Shown: in pieces, positions 43,475-52,614 of the stretch | Numbering within the stretch: position 1 is the first letter of the stretch | Layout of the letters: the number at the start of each line of letters is the position of its first letter | Assembly: GCA_963816535.1 (NCBI GenBank) | Contig: CAWFKW010000003.1 | Span: forward strand, 310,001-374,000 | Origin: CAWFKW01 sp963816535 | GTDB taxonomy: Bacteria > Bacteroidota > Ignavibacteria > Tepidaquicellales > OLB5 | Direction of reading: 5' to 3' | Length of the DNA: 64,000 bases | Made by a program: the position numbers and the translations under genes | Notes under the pieces: generated by a model | Databases searched by the model: none | What the model was told of the DNA's origin: nothing | Seen by the model: only the letters and a program-made list of their open reading frames with translations

Positions 43475-45337
43475 ATGAAGCAAGCTAAAAATAAGAATGT
43501 AAACGGGAAATTCATAATTACTTTTTATATTCTCTTTATTTTTTTAGTTGGTTCAATTGTTGCAATTAAGTCATTTGGACGGAGCTCAGCGCTTACATCT
43601 ACGGATATCGATGCCCAAATAGAAAAGAAATGGACCGAAAATAACCTTACACCGTCCGAAACATCGACCGACGAAGATTTCATCAGAAGAATATACATTG
43701 ACCTGATAGGCCGCACACCGGAAACCGGAGAGGTGACTGCGTTTCTTGATGACAAATCTGCGGATAAGCGCTCAAAGAAAATAGACGAGCTGCTAAGTTC
43801 AGAGGAGTTTGGCCGGAACATGGCTGATATCTGGATGAACCTGCTTTTCACTCAGGATAACATTCAGAAATTCCCCCCGGCAACATACAATTTTGTGAAG
43901 AATTATTTCGCCCGGCAGTTCAATAAAAACAAGCCGTATGACAAGTTCGTATACAATCTGATAAGCGCCGAGGGACTCGCTTCAACAAATCCGAATGTGC
44001 TTTATATCTCGCGTTTTACGGCGCCCGAAGACGCGGCGGGAACTACGATGAAAATCTTTATGGGTAAACGCATTCAATGCGCCCAGTGCCACCACCATCC
44101 GTATGAAAATATAACCCAGGATGATTTTTGGGGAGTCGCGGCGTTTTATGCCCGCGAAAAAGCCGTTCCCCTGTTTAAGAAAGATGCCGTCGATAAAATT
44201 ACAAAAGTACTGACACGGTACAGTAAGCTCATAAAGAAGGCCCGCGAAAACGCAGTTGATAATGACGTCGACGGGAAAATGATAATGGATCAGGAAACTG
44301 AGGATCTGCCGCAGCATAAGGATATTAAAGATAACAAAAAGAATCCGAATAAATCTGAGGTGAAGAAAAAGGATAATAAGAACAGGCCAATACCTCCAGA
44401 GTGGGTTTTGGATACTCTGCAGCAGAAATTAAACAGATCAGCTTCTGAAAATACTTATGTTCCGGACGTGCTTCTTTTTGACGCGATAAACGGGCAGATG
44501 CAGTATGACGCAAAAGGAGTGAAAATTACTTCTATGCCAAAATATCTTGGCGGAGCTTCGGTTTCAGGGAACGCCGGAATAGAAAGGCGCGAGCTGCTTG
44601 CCAAAGAACTCACAACGACTGAATCAAAACAACTTGCGCGCGAATTTGTAAACCGTTTCTGGAAACACTTTTTTGGATACGGGTTTGTAAATCCTATTGA
44701 TGACTTTACAGAAAAAGGCGAAAACTCAAACCCCGAACTGCTTGACGCTTTGGCCGACGAATTTGTAAGTTCGAATTTTGACGTGAAGAATTTATTTAAG
44801 CTTATTGTAAGTACAAATGCTTACCAGTTATCTTCTACCCCAAACAGTACAAACAAAGACGACCATGATTATTTTTCACGCGCAATATTAAGGCCCCTTA
44901 CTCCTGTTCAGCTTGCAAATTCGCTTATGACGGCAAGCGGGTACTTCAACTCTAATGCATTCAAAGACAAAGACGATGATCAGGCCGAAAAAATAAAGAC
45001 GAGAATACTTAAACTTTTCATATTTACTTTTAACGATGATGAAATGGGCGAGGCGGAAGATTTCTCCGGAACCATATCGCAGGCGCTGCTGATGATGAAC
45101 AGCGACCTTGCTGAAAAGGTAACGGAGAAAAAACCCGGTAATACTGTCGCCGATATTCTGAACAACTACAAAGATCCCTCGGAAAGAATTGATTTGCTAT
45201 ATCTTAATGCGCTTTCGCGGTATCCTTCAAGAACCGAGAAGCAGGATCTGCTCGGCAAAGCAGGCGCCGGGAAAGAGTTCTATGAAGACTTGGAATGGGC
45301 GCTGCTAAACAGCAGTGAGTTTATATTTAATCATTAA
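43475..45337 (+). CDS. DUF1549/DUF1553 domain protein
   Basis: This is a large exported or membrane-anchored protein of the family common in Planctomycetes and in some Bacteroidota. An N-terminal hydrophobic segment (FIITFYILFIFLVGSIVAI) is followed by DUF1549 (RRIYIDLIGRTPETGEVTAF), the conserved CAQCHHHPYE stretch near residue 202, which has a CxxCH pattern, and C-terminal DUF1553 (QLAREFVNRFWKHFFGYGFV). A charged linker lies at about 255-305. The DUF1501 gene follows after 139 bases; this pair is usually encoded together. The function is not established, although the CxxCH motif suggests heme c binding. Confidence 0.88.
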   Translation: MKQAKNKNVNGKFIITFYILFIFLVGSIVAIKSFGRSSALTSTDIDAQIEKKWTENNLTPSETSTDEDFIRRIYIDLIGRTPETGEVTAFLDDKSADKRSKKIDELLSSEEFGRNMADIWMNLLFTQDNIQKFPPATYNFVKNYFARQFNKNKPYDKFVYNLISAEGLASTNPNVLYISRFTAPEDAAGTTMKIFMGKRIQCAQCHHHPYENITQDDFWGVAAFYAREKAVPLFKKDAVDKITKVLTRYSKLIKKARENAVDNDVDGKMIMDQETEDLPQHKDIKDNKKNPNKSEVKKKDNKNRPIPPEWVLDTLQQKLNRSASENTYVPDVLLFDAINGQMQYDAKGVKITSMPKYLGGASVSGNAGIERRELLAKELTTTESKQLAREFVNRFWKHFFGYGFVNPIDDFTEKGENSNPELLDALADEFVSSNFDVKNLFKLIVSTNAYQLSSTPNSTNKDDHDYFSRAILRPLTPVQLANSLMTASGYFNSNAFKDKDDDQAEKIKTRILKLFIFTFNDDEMGEAEDFSGTISQALLMMNSDLAEKVTEKKPGNTVADILNNYKDPSERIDLLYLNALSRYPSRTEKQDLLGKAGAGKEFYEDLEWALLNSSEFIFNH

Positions 45338-45408
45338 AATCTGTTACTAATTCCCGCGCATGCAGGGATCTCGTATTCCTTTTAACAATATTGGGACTGA
45401 GGAAATGG

Positions 45409-45484
45409 AAAGCCCCGTAGGGGCGAAATATATGTAGTTTCTGGATCGAAAATAAATAGCTCCGTAGGAGCGAAATATGATTAT
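45409..45484. repeat. Two diverged copies of a Bacteroidota-type dispersed repeat
   Basis: Copy 1 (45409-45437) has the core CCCCGTAGGGGCGAAATAT, and copy 2 (45453-45484) has GCTCCGTAGGAGCGAAATAT. Each has a short palindrome around CCGTAGG. Copy 2 supplies AGGAG (45466-45470) and the ATG at 45477 of the DUF1501 gene. Confidence 0.75.
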
Positions 45485-46850
45485 GAAGAAAAATAAATCT
45501 AATGAAGAGAAACTGGATTCCCGACACGGGGATGATGGCAAATCATGCGGCTGCAAAGACCATGACGACGGCTTCGAAATCTCGCGCCGCAGGTTCTTAA
45601 CTATCGGCATGGCGCTTTCAGCCGGACTGATATTTTCAAAATTTGCTTTTGCCAAGAAACTGAACACAACTAATCCCCGCTTATCATTCATGAATCCGCT
45701 GGATGCAAAAGCGGACGCCGTAATTGTCCTTTGGCTTTCCGGCGGCCCTTCTCAGTTCGAGACATTCAGTCCAAAACCAAACAGCAAGAACAGCGGAGGA
45801 ACTAGAGCTATCAACACAAGAGCGGCGGGGGTTCAGCTCGCTGAGAATCTGCCTTTGCTTGCCGACCAGATGGACAAAGTTGCGTTGCTGAGAGCGCTCT
45901 CAAGCAGGGAGGGAAACCACGAGAGGGCAAGATATCTGATGCATACGTCTTACCCGCCTATCGGAGTAGTTAAACATCCGAGTTTTGGCGGCATAACCGC
46001 AAAAGAGCTCGGCGGCGCTAAAGAATTTGAACTGCCATATTTTATCAGCATTTCCGGCCCTTCATACAGCGCCGAGTTTTTGGGAAAAGAATACTCGCCT
46101 TTTGTTATCAAAGACGTCAATAAGCCTCTTCAGAATATTGATAAGTTCAGGGAAGTTGACGATTCGCGTTTCAGCGGAAGAGTAGATATGCTTCACGGTA
46201 TGGATGATAATTTTTATAACCAAAAAGGACTTGATGAAATCAAGTCACATAAAATAATTTACGATAAAGCCATAAAGATGATGAACTCGCCGCTGATAAA
46301 AGCGTTTGATATTTCAGAAGAACCTGAAGCTTTGCGAAAATCGTACGGCGACAACGACTTTGGCAAAGGCTGCCTGATGGCAAGAAGACTTATTGAAACA
46401 GGCGTGAAGTTTGTGGAGGTTACATTAGACGGCTGGGATACGCATGTCAATAATTTTGACCGGACAAAGACGCTGTGCCGGGAGCTTGACCCGGGATTCG
46501 CCGCGCTTGTTAAAGATCTTTCCGAAAGAAATATGCTTGAGAGAACGCTGGTTCTTGCACTTGGGGAATTTGGCAGAACGCCAAATATTAATTCGAACGA
46601 AGGCAGGGACCATTTCCCAGATGCATTTTGCGCTGCAATTGCCGGAGGCGGTATCATTGGGGGCAAGGCTATTGGCGATACAAACGACGACGGGAATAAA
46701 TTAATTACAAACCCGATCCCGCCGGAAAACATGTTCGCGACTTTATGTTACCAGCTGGGTATAGATTGCAACAAAATAAATTATTCGCCCCAGGGAAGGC
46801 CGTTAAAATATATAAATAACGGGACGGTAATAGAAGAATTGATTTCGTAG
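45477..46850 (+). CDS. DUF1501 domain protein with Tat signal
   Basis: This is a secreted protein of the alkaline-phosphatase-like DUF1501 family. The N-terminus has a Cys/His-rich patch and a twin-arginine signal (ISRRRFLTIGMALSAGLIFS, residues about 38-57). DAVIVLWLSGGPSQFETFSP begins the core domain, and GEFGRTPNIN near residue 362 and GRDHFPDAFC near 380 are the other conserved stretches. It is the usual partner of the DUF1549/DUF1553 protein upstream. The AGGAG ribosome site is provided by a dispersed repeat. The biochemical role is unknown. Confidence 0.9.
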   Translation: MIMKKNKSNEEKLDSRHGDDGKSCGCKDHDDGFEISRRRFLTIGMALSAGLIFSKFAFAKKLNTTNPRLSFMNPLDAKADAVIVLWLSGGPSQFETFSPKPNSKNSGGTRAINTRAAGVQLAENLPLLADQMDKVALLRALSSREGNHERARYLMHTSYPPIGVVKHPSFGGITAKELGGAKEFELPYFISISGPSYSAEFLGKEYSPFVIKDVNKPLQNIDKFREVDDSRFSGRVDMLHGMDDNFYNQKGLDEIKSHKIIYDKAIKMMNSPLIKAFDISEEPEALRKSYGDNDFGKGCLMARRLIETGVKFVEVTLDGWDTHVNNFDRTKTLCRELDPGFAALVKDLSERNMLERTLVLALGEFGRTPNINSNEGRDHFPDAFCAAIAGGGIIGGKAIGDTNDDGNKLITNPIPPENMFATLCYQLGIDCNKINYSPQGRPLKYINNGTVIEELIS

Positions 46851-46861
46851 CGGTTTACCGT

Positions 46862-47473
46862 TTAGGCTGATTTTTTCTCTTTCATAACTTCCGCTTCGAT
46901 TGAGTCCAGCTCCTTCACGATCTCTTCGCCAAAGTAATACTTAATTTCTTCACGCGCTCCCTTATATAAAGAAGGGCCTGCGCCAAGACATGCAAGCGAC
47001 TTCTCTTCTATTTCTTCGGGGATACACAAAGTTCCTTCAAAATAAGTTACCGGGAACAGCGTGCAGAAAAATGGCTTCAGTTCGTGGTAGTCAATCCCCT
47101 TATTGAGCGCATAGCTGTGAAGCATACATCCCCTGCTGTCTTTCTTCAGAAATATGCAGGAATCCTTTTCCTCAACATATGAAGTTCTTGTGTAGTCATG
47201 CCCCGGGTATTCATGGTCCCATTTCTTTTCATCATCGTCAAACCACTCCCCGCGCTTTATACCTGTAAATGACTCAAGTTCATCTGCATGTTTCATAATT
47301 CTTTCTACATTAAGCATGTCAATATCAGCCCCGTATGAGCAGCACTGGTCATTGCAGAATGTGCACTGCATACAGTGCATAAAATATGTGTATTCAAATA
47401 TTTCAGAATCAACAGAGTGAATAACCGGCAAACCATGAATGCAGGGGTAAGACTTCTTTAACTTAAATGTCAT
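46862..47473 (-). CDS. Cysteine-rich protein (DUF3109/YkgJ-like)
   Basis: This is a soluble cysteine-rich protein. The first 45 residues contain a cluster CMQCTFCNDQCC near residues 34-45; other cysteines are at CIFLKKDSRGCMLH, FFCTLFP and LACLG. The pattern of metal-binding cysteines in front of a CxxH-type region is like the YkgJ and DUF3109 families, which may bind zinc or an Fe-S cluster. The convergent DUF1501 gene ends 11 bases away. A TAAATTTG element lies 37 bases upstream of the start. Confidence 0.75.
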   Translation of the reverse strand: MTFKLKKSYPCIHGLPVIHSVDSEIFEYTYFMHCMQCTFCNDQCCSYGADIDMLNVERIMKHADELESFTGIKRGEWFDDDEKKWDHEYPGHDYTRTSYVEEKDSCIFLKKDSRGCMLHSYALNKGIDYHELKPFFCTLFPVTYFEGTLCIPEEIEEKSLACLGAGPSLYKGAREEIKYYFGEEIVKELDSIEAEVMKEKKSA

Positions 47474-47510
47474 ATACGAGATTTATAAATAAATATAATT
47501 AACTGAATCA

Positions 47511-47533
47511 CAAATTTAACAATATAATTGTTA
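47511..47533 (-). promoter_or_regulatory. -7 element and adjoining palindrome upstream of the Cys-rich gene
   Basis: TAAATTTG on the minus strand (47518-47511) adjoins a perfect palindrome TAACAAT-ATA-ATTGTTA (47517-47533). The palindrome would sit between the -33 and -7 positions, where a repressor could block transcription. I see no other feature in 47534-47651. Confidence 0.35.
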
Positions 47534-47651
47534 TAAAGAAAGAAACTACATGATGAATTGTGATTGGATTCGTAAAGACAGGCGTTGTTATCTTAACAGT
47601 CTTCTAACAATTTATTAGATGTAAAGAGGGCTTTAATTTTTAATCAATAAA

Positions 47652-48704
47652 TCAATAATACCCAAGCTTGTAATTGCGGAAACCGTTAATAGTTTCCCTG
47701 GCGCTGACCTTGAGGATTGTTGCAATTGGTATCGCTATCAACGCGCCAAAAGCCCCGAGTATTTGATTGCCAACCAACAGCAAAATAATAATAGTAATAG
47801 GATTCATATCCGCGCTTTTGGAAAAAATATACGGCTGTGAAATAGTGTTATCAATAACATATATGGCGGTAAATACAAGCGCTATGGGCAATACAAGCCG
47901 GAAGTCTCCAAACTGAATGACAGAGATCAGAATTGCCGGTATTCCGCCAATAATGGGCCCGGCATAAGGAATCAAATGCCCAACACCGGCAACCGTTCCG
48001 ACAATGATAGCGTTATTAAGCCCAAGCGCTGTCAGACCGATAGTTGATAATGCGCCGACCAGAAGAGCATCAAGCAGCCAGCCGCGCACGTATGCGCTGA
48101 GCTGTTTTTCAATTTTATCGAATATATTAATCGTCATCTCGAAGTACTTGTTGGGCACCAGCCCGATAAGGCTGTTCTTGATCAACTGCCTGTCGCGGAG
48201 TATAAAAAAAGTGATAAATGGGATTAAGAAAATCAGAAACGCGGTTGACAAAACACTGGACACCAGTTCCTGTATCCTTACAACCGAGCCTTTCAGCCCG
48301 TTTTCGATCTCTCCGGCAAAATCACCTCTCTTTAAGTAAGGCACGTTCTTTTCAACCCAGTGCTCAGCCTCTTTAAGCTTATCCGAAAGCTCGAATTCCT
48401 TAAATGATTTCTTAAGAGAAAGCGCCTGGTCAGATACTCCGGGCATTACAAGCTTAAATGCAAAATAAAGAGCTACGGCTAATACTGCATAGACGATCAA
48501 TATCGCAATTGTACGATTTATGCCTTTGGACTGGATATAATCTACAACCGGGTTCAACACAAGAGCCAGAAGCAGGCAAACAATGAGCGTAACAAAAATA
48601 TTTGTAAATAGGGCTGCGAAGATCCCGATGATAATTAAAGGGATGAGGAGAATAAATGTCTTGGTAAAATTGCTTATCTGTTTATTTTGCAGGTAAAATT
48701 GCAT
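47652..48704 (-). CDS. AI-2E family transporter (PerM/YdiK type)
   Basis: This is an inner-membrane protein with about eight hydrophobic segments, with the first pair near the N-terminus (residues about 15-55) and the family segment GHLIPYAGPIIGGIPAI near 240-256. A soluble part of about 90 residues lies between segments 3 and 4. The length of 350 residues is standard. The family includes TqsA, an autoinducer-2 exporter, and Na+/H+ antiporters, so transport substrate is not certain. Confidence 0.88.
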   Translation of the reverse strand: MQFYLQNKQISNFTKTFILLIPLIIIGIFAALFTNIFVTLIVCLLLALVLNPVVDYIQSKGINRTIAILIVYAVLAVALYFAFKLVMPGVSDQALSLKKSFKEFELSDKLKEAEHWVEKNVPYLKRGDFAGEIENGLKGSVVRIQELVSSVLSTAFLIFLIPFITFFILRDRQLIKNSLIGLVPNKYFEMTINIFDKIEKQLSAYVRGWLLDALLVGALSTIGLTALGLNNAIIVGTVAGVGHLIPYAGPIIGGIPAILISVIQFGDFRLVLPIALVFTAIYVIDNTISQPYIFSKSADMNPITIIILLLVGNQILGAFGALIAIPIATILKVSARETINGFRNYKLGYY

Positions 48705-48769
48705 AATTCAAAGCCTTTTTACGCTTGAAATGACCTTTCTTAAATCAGATATCCTAAAAAACCACGAAA

Positions 48770-49396
48770 TTATGCCCGAAGTTCTTCGCGCAAAATTTCA
48801 TTTATCACACCAAAATCAAATCCTTTTCTCGCCAGAAAATCAAAAACCTTTCTCTTCCGCTCAGAGTAATCCTTCTCCCTTATCTTTGGATAATACTTCC
48901 GGAAATTTACCAGCGCCAGGTCTTTCTCATCAATTTCTGAAAAGACTTTTTCAATAGCCTGCTCGCTTATCTGCTTCGGCACACCCTTTTCAAAAAGCTT
49001 TTGCTTTAGTATCTTTTTGCCCACCGGCTTAAGCCTTAATCTTTCTTCTATCAGGGCGCGGGCAAACTCAACATCATCCGTCAGTTTCTGTTTTTCAAGC
49101 AGCTCAAGCACTTTCGCAATGGCCGGCGGCGAGATCTTCTTTTCCTTCAGCTTCTTCTTAATCTCGGAAACCGTCCTGATCCTGTAAGCGAGAAAATTAT
49201 ACGCTATATTCTTCCCGTAAACATATTCGTCAAAGCTCTTTATTTCTTCAAGCTCTCTACCGCTCAGTTCTTCATTAACATGAACTCCGAACTTCAGTAT
49301 CGTGTCTTCATACAGTCCGCAGAAAAACTCTCCGTCAGCATAAATATTCCACCTCTGTCTTGCTTTCTTCTGCTTTTCAAGTTTTGTGATGGTCAC
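48770..49396 (-). CDS. recX: RecX-family regulatory protein
   Basis: This protein binds RecA filaments and limits their activity. It is all-helical and has the RecX repeats: NFLAYRIRTVSEIKKKLKEK, then FARALIEERLRLKPVGKKIL and VNFRKYYPKIREKDYSERKRKVFDFLARKGF split over about residues 60-200. Its length of 208 residues is within the family range. It follows recA by 8 bases on the same strand, the classical recA-recX arrangement. Confidence 0.9.
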   Translation of the reverse strand: MTITKLEKQKKARQRWNIYADGEFFCGLYEDTILKFGVHVNEELSGRELEEIKSFDEYVYGKNIAYNFLAYRIRTVSEIKKKLKEKKISPPAIAKVLELLEKQKLTDDVEFARALIEERLRLKPVGKKILKQKLFEKGVPKQISEQAIEKVFSEIDEKDLALVNFRKYYPKIREKDYSERKRKVFDFLARKGFDFGVINEILREELRA

Positions 49397-49404
49397 AACT
49401 TGCT

Positions 49405-50484
49405 TTATGCCTTAGCCTTAGCGCTTTTTTCTTTTGGTTTTACAGGTTCGCCGCTGCCGTTTCCGTTACTATTTGCCGAAACTTCAGGCTTTGCCGCTTC
49501 CAGTCCCATCGCCTCGCGGACTTCAGCAATTAGTTTTTTCATCAGGTCCGGGTTTTCAATCAAAAGATTTTTAACGCCTTCTCTGCCCTGCATCCGCTGT
49601 TCTGAATAAGCGAACCATGCTCCGGCTTTCTGGATAATTCCCATGTTAACGGCCGTATCGACCAAATCGCCTAACTTCGATATGCCTTCGTTATAAAGTA
49701 TGTCGAACTCAACTTCTTTGAACGGCGGCGCGACTTTATTTTTCACAACTTTTACTTTGGTCCTGTTCCCAATTACGTTCGTACCGTCTTTTATCTGCGC
49801 TATACGCCTTATATCAATTCTGATAGAAGCGTAGAACTTAAGCGCTTTGCCGCCCGTTGTAGTTTCGGGGCTGCCGAACATAACCCCAATCTTATCGCGA
49901 AGCTGGTTCGTGAATATTAAAGATATATTTGATTTCGAAACCGCTGATGTAAGTTTTCTGAGAGCCTGCGACATTAAACGCGCCTGCAGTCCCATGTGTG
50001 AGTCGCCCATCTCGCCCTCTATTTCCGCCCGCGGCGTTAATGCCGCAACAGAATCAACCACAATAACGTCAAGCGCGTTGCTTCTAACAAGCGTTTCAAC
50101 AATTTCAAGCGCCTGCTCGCCGTATTCAGGCTGCGAGATAAGCAGATTCTCTACGTCTACGCCAAGCTTTTTTGCGTAATTAGTATCAAGCGCGTGCTCG
50201 GTATCTATAAACGCTGCAAGTCCGCCTGTCTTTTGAGCCTCGGCAATTACGTGCAGGCACACAGTAGTTTTACCTGATGATTCAGGTCCGTAAATTTCGG
50301 TAATTCTTCCTCTGGGTATCCCGCCAACGCCAAGCGCCGCGTCCATTGATATTGAACTTGTAGAAATTGCATCGATCTTTGCTATAACCCCGTCGCCAAG
50401 CTTCATTATCGAGCCTTTGCCGTGCGCCTTTTCTATCTGGTCAATAGCTATCTGCAACGATCTTAATTTTTCATTATCAGCCAT
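49405..50484 (-). CDS. recA: Recombinase A
   Basis: RecA promotes homologous strand exchange and SOS induction. Walker A GPESSGKT is at residues 66-73, Walker B LDVIVVDSVAAL near 140-151, the L2 region contains MFGSPETTTGGKALKFYAS near 205-223, and the N-terminal helix LQIAIDQIEKAHGKGSIMKLG is complete. The C-terminal tail is rich in Lys, Ser and Glu as usual. It is 359 residues long. No LexA-type SOS box was recognised upstream. Confidence 0.98.
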   Translation of the reverse strand: MADNEKLRSLQIAIDQIEKAHGKGSIMKLGDGVIAKIDAISTSSISMDAALGVGGIPRGRITEIYGPESSGKTTVCLHVIAEAQKTGGLAAFIDTEHALDTNYAKKLGVDVENLLISQPEYGEQALEIVETLVRSNALDVIVVDSVAALTPRAEIEGEMGDSHMGLQARLMSQALRKLTSAVSKSNISLIFTNQLRDKIGVMFGSPETTTGGKALKFYASIRIDIRRIAQIKDGTNVIGNRTKVKVVKNKVAPPFKEVEFDILYNEGISKLGDLVDTAVNMGIIQKAGAWFAYSEQRMQGREGVKNLLIENPDLMKKLIAEVREAMGLEAAKPEVSANSNGNGSGEPVKPKEKSAKAKA

Positions 50485-50626
50485 TTAATTATTGCCTTTC
50501 TGCCCTTTGGGCCTTTTCCTCATTTAATTTTGTTAAATATACTTATTATTATCAATCAATAATATACAAATATGGCGAAGAAAACCGTTTGGCACAGTAT
50601 CATGCAATGATATTAATTACCTGCCG

Positions 50627-51532
50627 TTATTTATGTTTTAGAACTGAGATCTTGCTTGTGTACATCGGCGTGGTTCCGCAGCAGCCGCCAATTATTCTCG
50701 CGCCCATATCGCGCCATTTCTTCGCAAATGAAAAATATTCATCAGGCGAAATAACCCTTTCGAATTTCCCGTCTTTTGCATTCGGGTTGCCAATATTCGC
50801 GTAAACGCCCAGTGGCTTTTCAGTAAGCTTCTTGAGGTTCGGAAGAATTGTTTCTACCTGCGCCGGGTGTATGCAGTTAAGCATTACAGCCGAGGGCGAA
50901 TATTTTTCGATTATGCTCATTGCGTCTTCAAGCTTCTCTCCTGAGAACAGCTCGCTCTCGTTTCTGCATAACAGGCTGACGGCATAATCCAGGTCAAACT
51001 TATGTATCTGGTTCAAAACGGCCGAAATTTCGCGGACGCTCATCATTGTTTCCGCAAGAAAAAAATCTATACCTGCATCTATAAGATTTTGAATATGTTC
51101 AAAATGTTCTGTGCAGAGCGCATCCATATCTTCAGGGACCAGGTCCGGGCGGTAACAATCATCTATCGGCGCGATGCTTCCTGCTATAAGCACGTTATCT
51201 TCTCCTGCAATTAAAACTGCGTCCTGCGCTAACTCAACGCCTATCGCCGTAACGGCCTTCGCTGAATCTTTAAAACCCCTTCCCTCGTAACTGTAATTTG
51301 CTTTTTCAAATGTTCTGGCTTGAGTGCGGAACGTATTGGTTGTAATTATATCGGCGCCTGAGTCGATGTTATCCATATGAATATGGCGCACAACGTCAGG
51401 CTTGAATATATTTGCGCCAGCGCTCCAAAGAGGCCCTGAAATATCCACGTTCCGGCGCTGGAGCTCCGTACCCATAGCCGAATCCAGTATCACAACTTTG
51501 CGTTTTTCCAGTAGTTCAGTTAATACGCCCAC
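50627..51532 (-). CDS. Homocysteine S-methyltransferase family protein
   Basis: This is a zinc-dependent methyltransferase-like protein of the MetH N-terminal/BhmT fold. The zinc ligands are Cys in MLNCIHPAQ near residue 218 and the pair in GGCCGTTP near 285-291. The N-terminal ILDSAMGTELQRRNV matches the family start. Its 301 residues fit stand-alone methyltransferases rather than MetH. The start is GTG. It is the last gene of the yggS-divIVA-PNP run, 7 bases after the DUF2905 gene. Its methyl donor is unknown. Confidence 0.9.
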   Translation of the reverse strand: MGVLTELLEKRKVVILDSAMGTELQRRNVDISGPLWSAGANIFKPDVVRHIHMDNIDSGADIITTNTFRTQARTFEKANYSYEGRGFKDSAKAVTAIGVELAQDAVLIAGEDNVLIAGSIAPIDDCYRPDLVPEDMDALCTEHFEHIQNLIDAGIDFFLAETMMSVREISAVLNQIHKFDLDYAVSLLCRNESELFSGEKLEDAMSIIEKYSPSAVMLNCIHPAQVETILPNLKKLTEKPLGVYANIGNPNAKDGKFERVISPDEYFSFAKKWRDMGARIIGGCCGTTPMYTSKISVLKHK

Positions 51533-51539
51533 GAATTAT

Positions 51540-51776
51540 TTATTTAAATTTTGTAAAGAAATTAATAAGCCAGAAAATTATTGTAAGAACGGCGCTTAAG
51601 ATAATGCAGGTTACAACCGGGAAGTAAAATGTAAAATTTTCTCTCTTAATTACAATATCGCCGGGTAAACGACCAAAGAAATTTATCTTAGGAGCTAAGA
51701 CGAGTATAACGCCAATAACCGCAATTAACACGCCAAGAATTACGAGGTATTTTCCAAGCGATTGCATAACAAACAT
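51540..51776 (-). CDS. DUF2905 small membrane protein
   Basis: This is a 78-residue inner-membrane protein with two hydrophobic segments (about 10-30 and 52-70) separated by NFFGRLPGDIVIKRENFTFYFP, the DUF2905 signature. Its function is unknown. It sits between the phosphorylase-like gene and the methyltransferase in a same-strand run. A second ATG three codons in is also possible. Confidence 0.88.
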   Translation of the reverse strand: MFVMQSLGKYLVILGVLIAVIGVILVLAPKINFFGRLPGDIVIKRENFTFYFPVVTCIILSAVLTIIFWLINFFTKFK

Positions 51777-51786
51777 TTATTTCAGG

Positions 51787-52611
51787 TCACATCAAAGTAA
51801 TAACTTCTCTTATAAGAGGCGCCAAAAGCTTTTCGGCCCTCAGTCTGTTCTTCATTTTGTCGCCTTCGCTCATTTCAACAAGCCTGTCGGCAACAAGTTC
51901 CCTGCTGATCATTCCCAGGGCAAGGCATTTGAGTCCGCAGTGAACGGCGGCCATATTTTCAGGGACAAGCGAGTACCCTAGAACGTCAGAGCCTATCTCT
52001 CGGTAAAACCTGCATTCAGCTTCAGTTTCAGTTTCAGGGCCGGTTACTCCAATATAAACCGAAGGAAAAAACTGAATCCTCTTATCAATAAAGAACTTTT
52101 CAATTTTTGAGCACAATTTCGCGTCATAAGGGTCGCTCATGTCAGGGAAACGCGGCCCAAGCGTCGCATCGTTTTCGCCTATAAGCGGGTTATCCCCCAT
52201 AAAATTTATGTGGTCGTATATCAGCGCCAGGCCGCCCGGTTCGAACCTCGGATTAAGAAACCCAACTTCATCAAACATAATAACATTTTTTATTCCGAGT
52301 TCTTTAAGAACGTAAACCGGGTGAGCGGCATCCCTCATCTTAAATCCGGAATAATAATTTATGTGTCCGTTCAGAATTAAAATTTTCTGGTTGCCTGACT
52401 CAGCGTAAATAATTTCGCCGTGATTCAGTTCCGGCGCGCCATCCAGCTTTGGCGGAATATTCTTGTATGCTATAGTTTTTACCGCGTTAAATTCCTTTAA
52501 AAAAGCGGGGTTCGGATATGTTATAAGCGCAGTTTCAAACTTGCCCTTAAAAGGGCTGTTCGCCTTTATAAAATCCGCCGATTCAACAATTCTCTTCTTT
52601 TGTTCAGTCAT
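51787..52611 (-). CDS. Diverged purine nucleoside phosphorylase-like protein
   Basis: This is a paralogue of the next gene, with the same fold and length of 274 residues, but with altered catalytic sites. The phosphate-binding GTGLG is replaced by TYPNP. The GRFHFYEG strand becomes GHINYYSG, losing the phosphate-binding arginine and histidine. NACGGLNP becomes DEVGFLNP, and GMSTIPE becomes GYSLVPE. The base-binding glutamate region is kept as GPETETEAE. It lies 3 bases after the canonical gene, so both are cotranscribed. It may bind a different substrate or serve as a partner subunit; it is unlikely to be an ordinary phosphorylase. Confidence 0.82.
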   Translation of the reverse strand: MTEQKKRIVESADFIKANSPFKGKFETALITYPNPAFLKEFNAVKTIAYKNIPPKLDGAPELNHGEIIYAESGNQKILILNGHINYYSGFKMRDAAHPVYVLKELGIKNVIMFDEVGFLNPRFEPGGLALIYDHINFMGDNPLIGENDATLGPRFPDMSDPYDAKLCSKIEKFFIDKRIQFFPSVYIGVTGPETETEAECRFYREIGSDVLGYSLVPENMAAVHCGLKCLALGMISRELVADRLVEMSEGDKMKNRLRAEKLLAPLIREVITLM

Positions 52612-52614
52612 TTG

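Noticed and set aside
50485..50626. SOS box upstream of recA
   Set aside because: I found no symmetrical LexA-type motif; only AT-rich sequence and a near-match CATATTTG were present.
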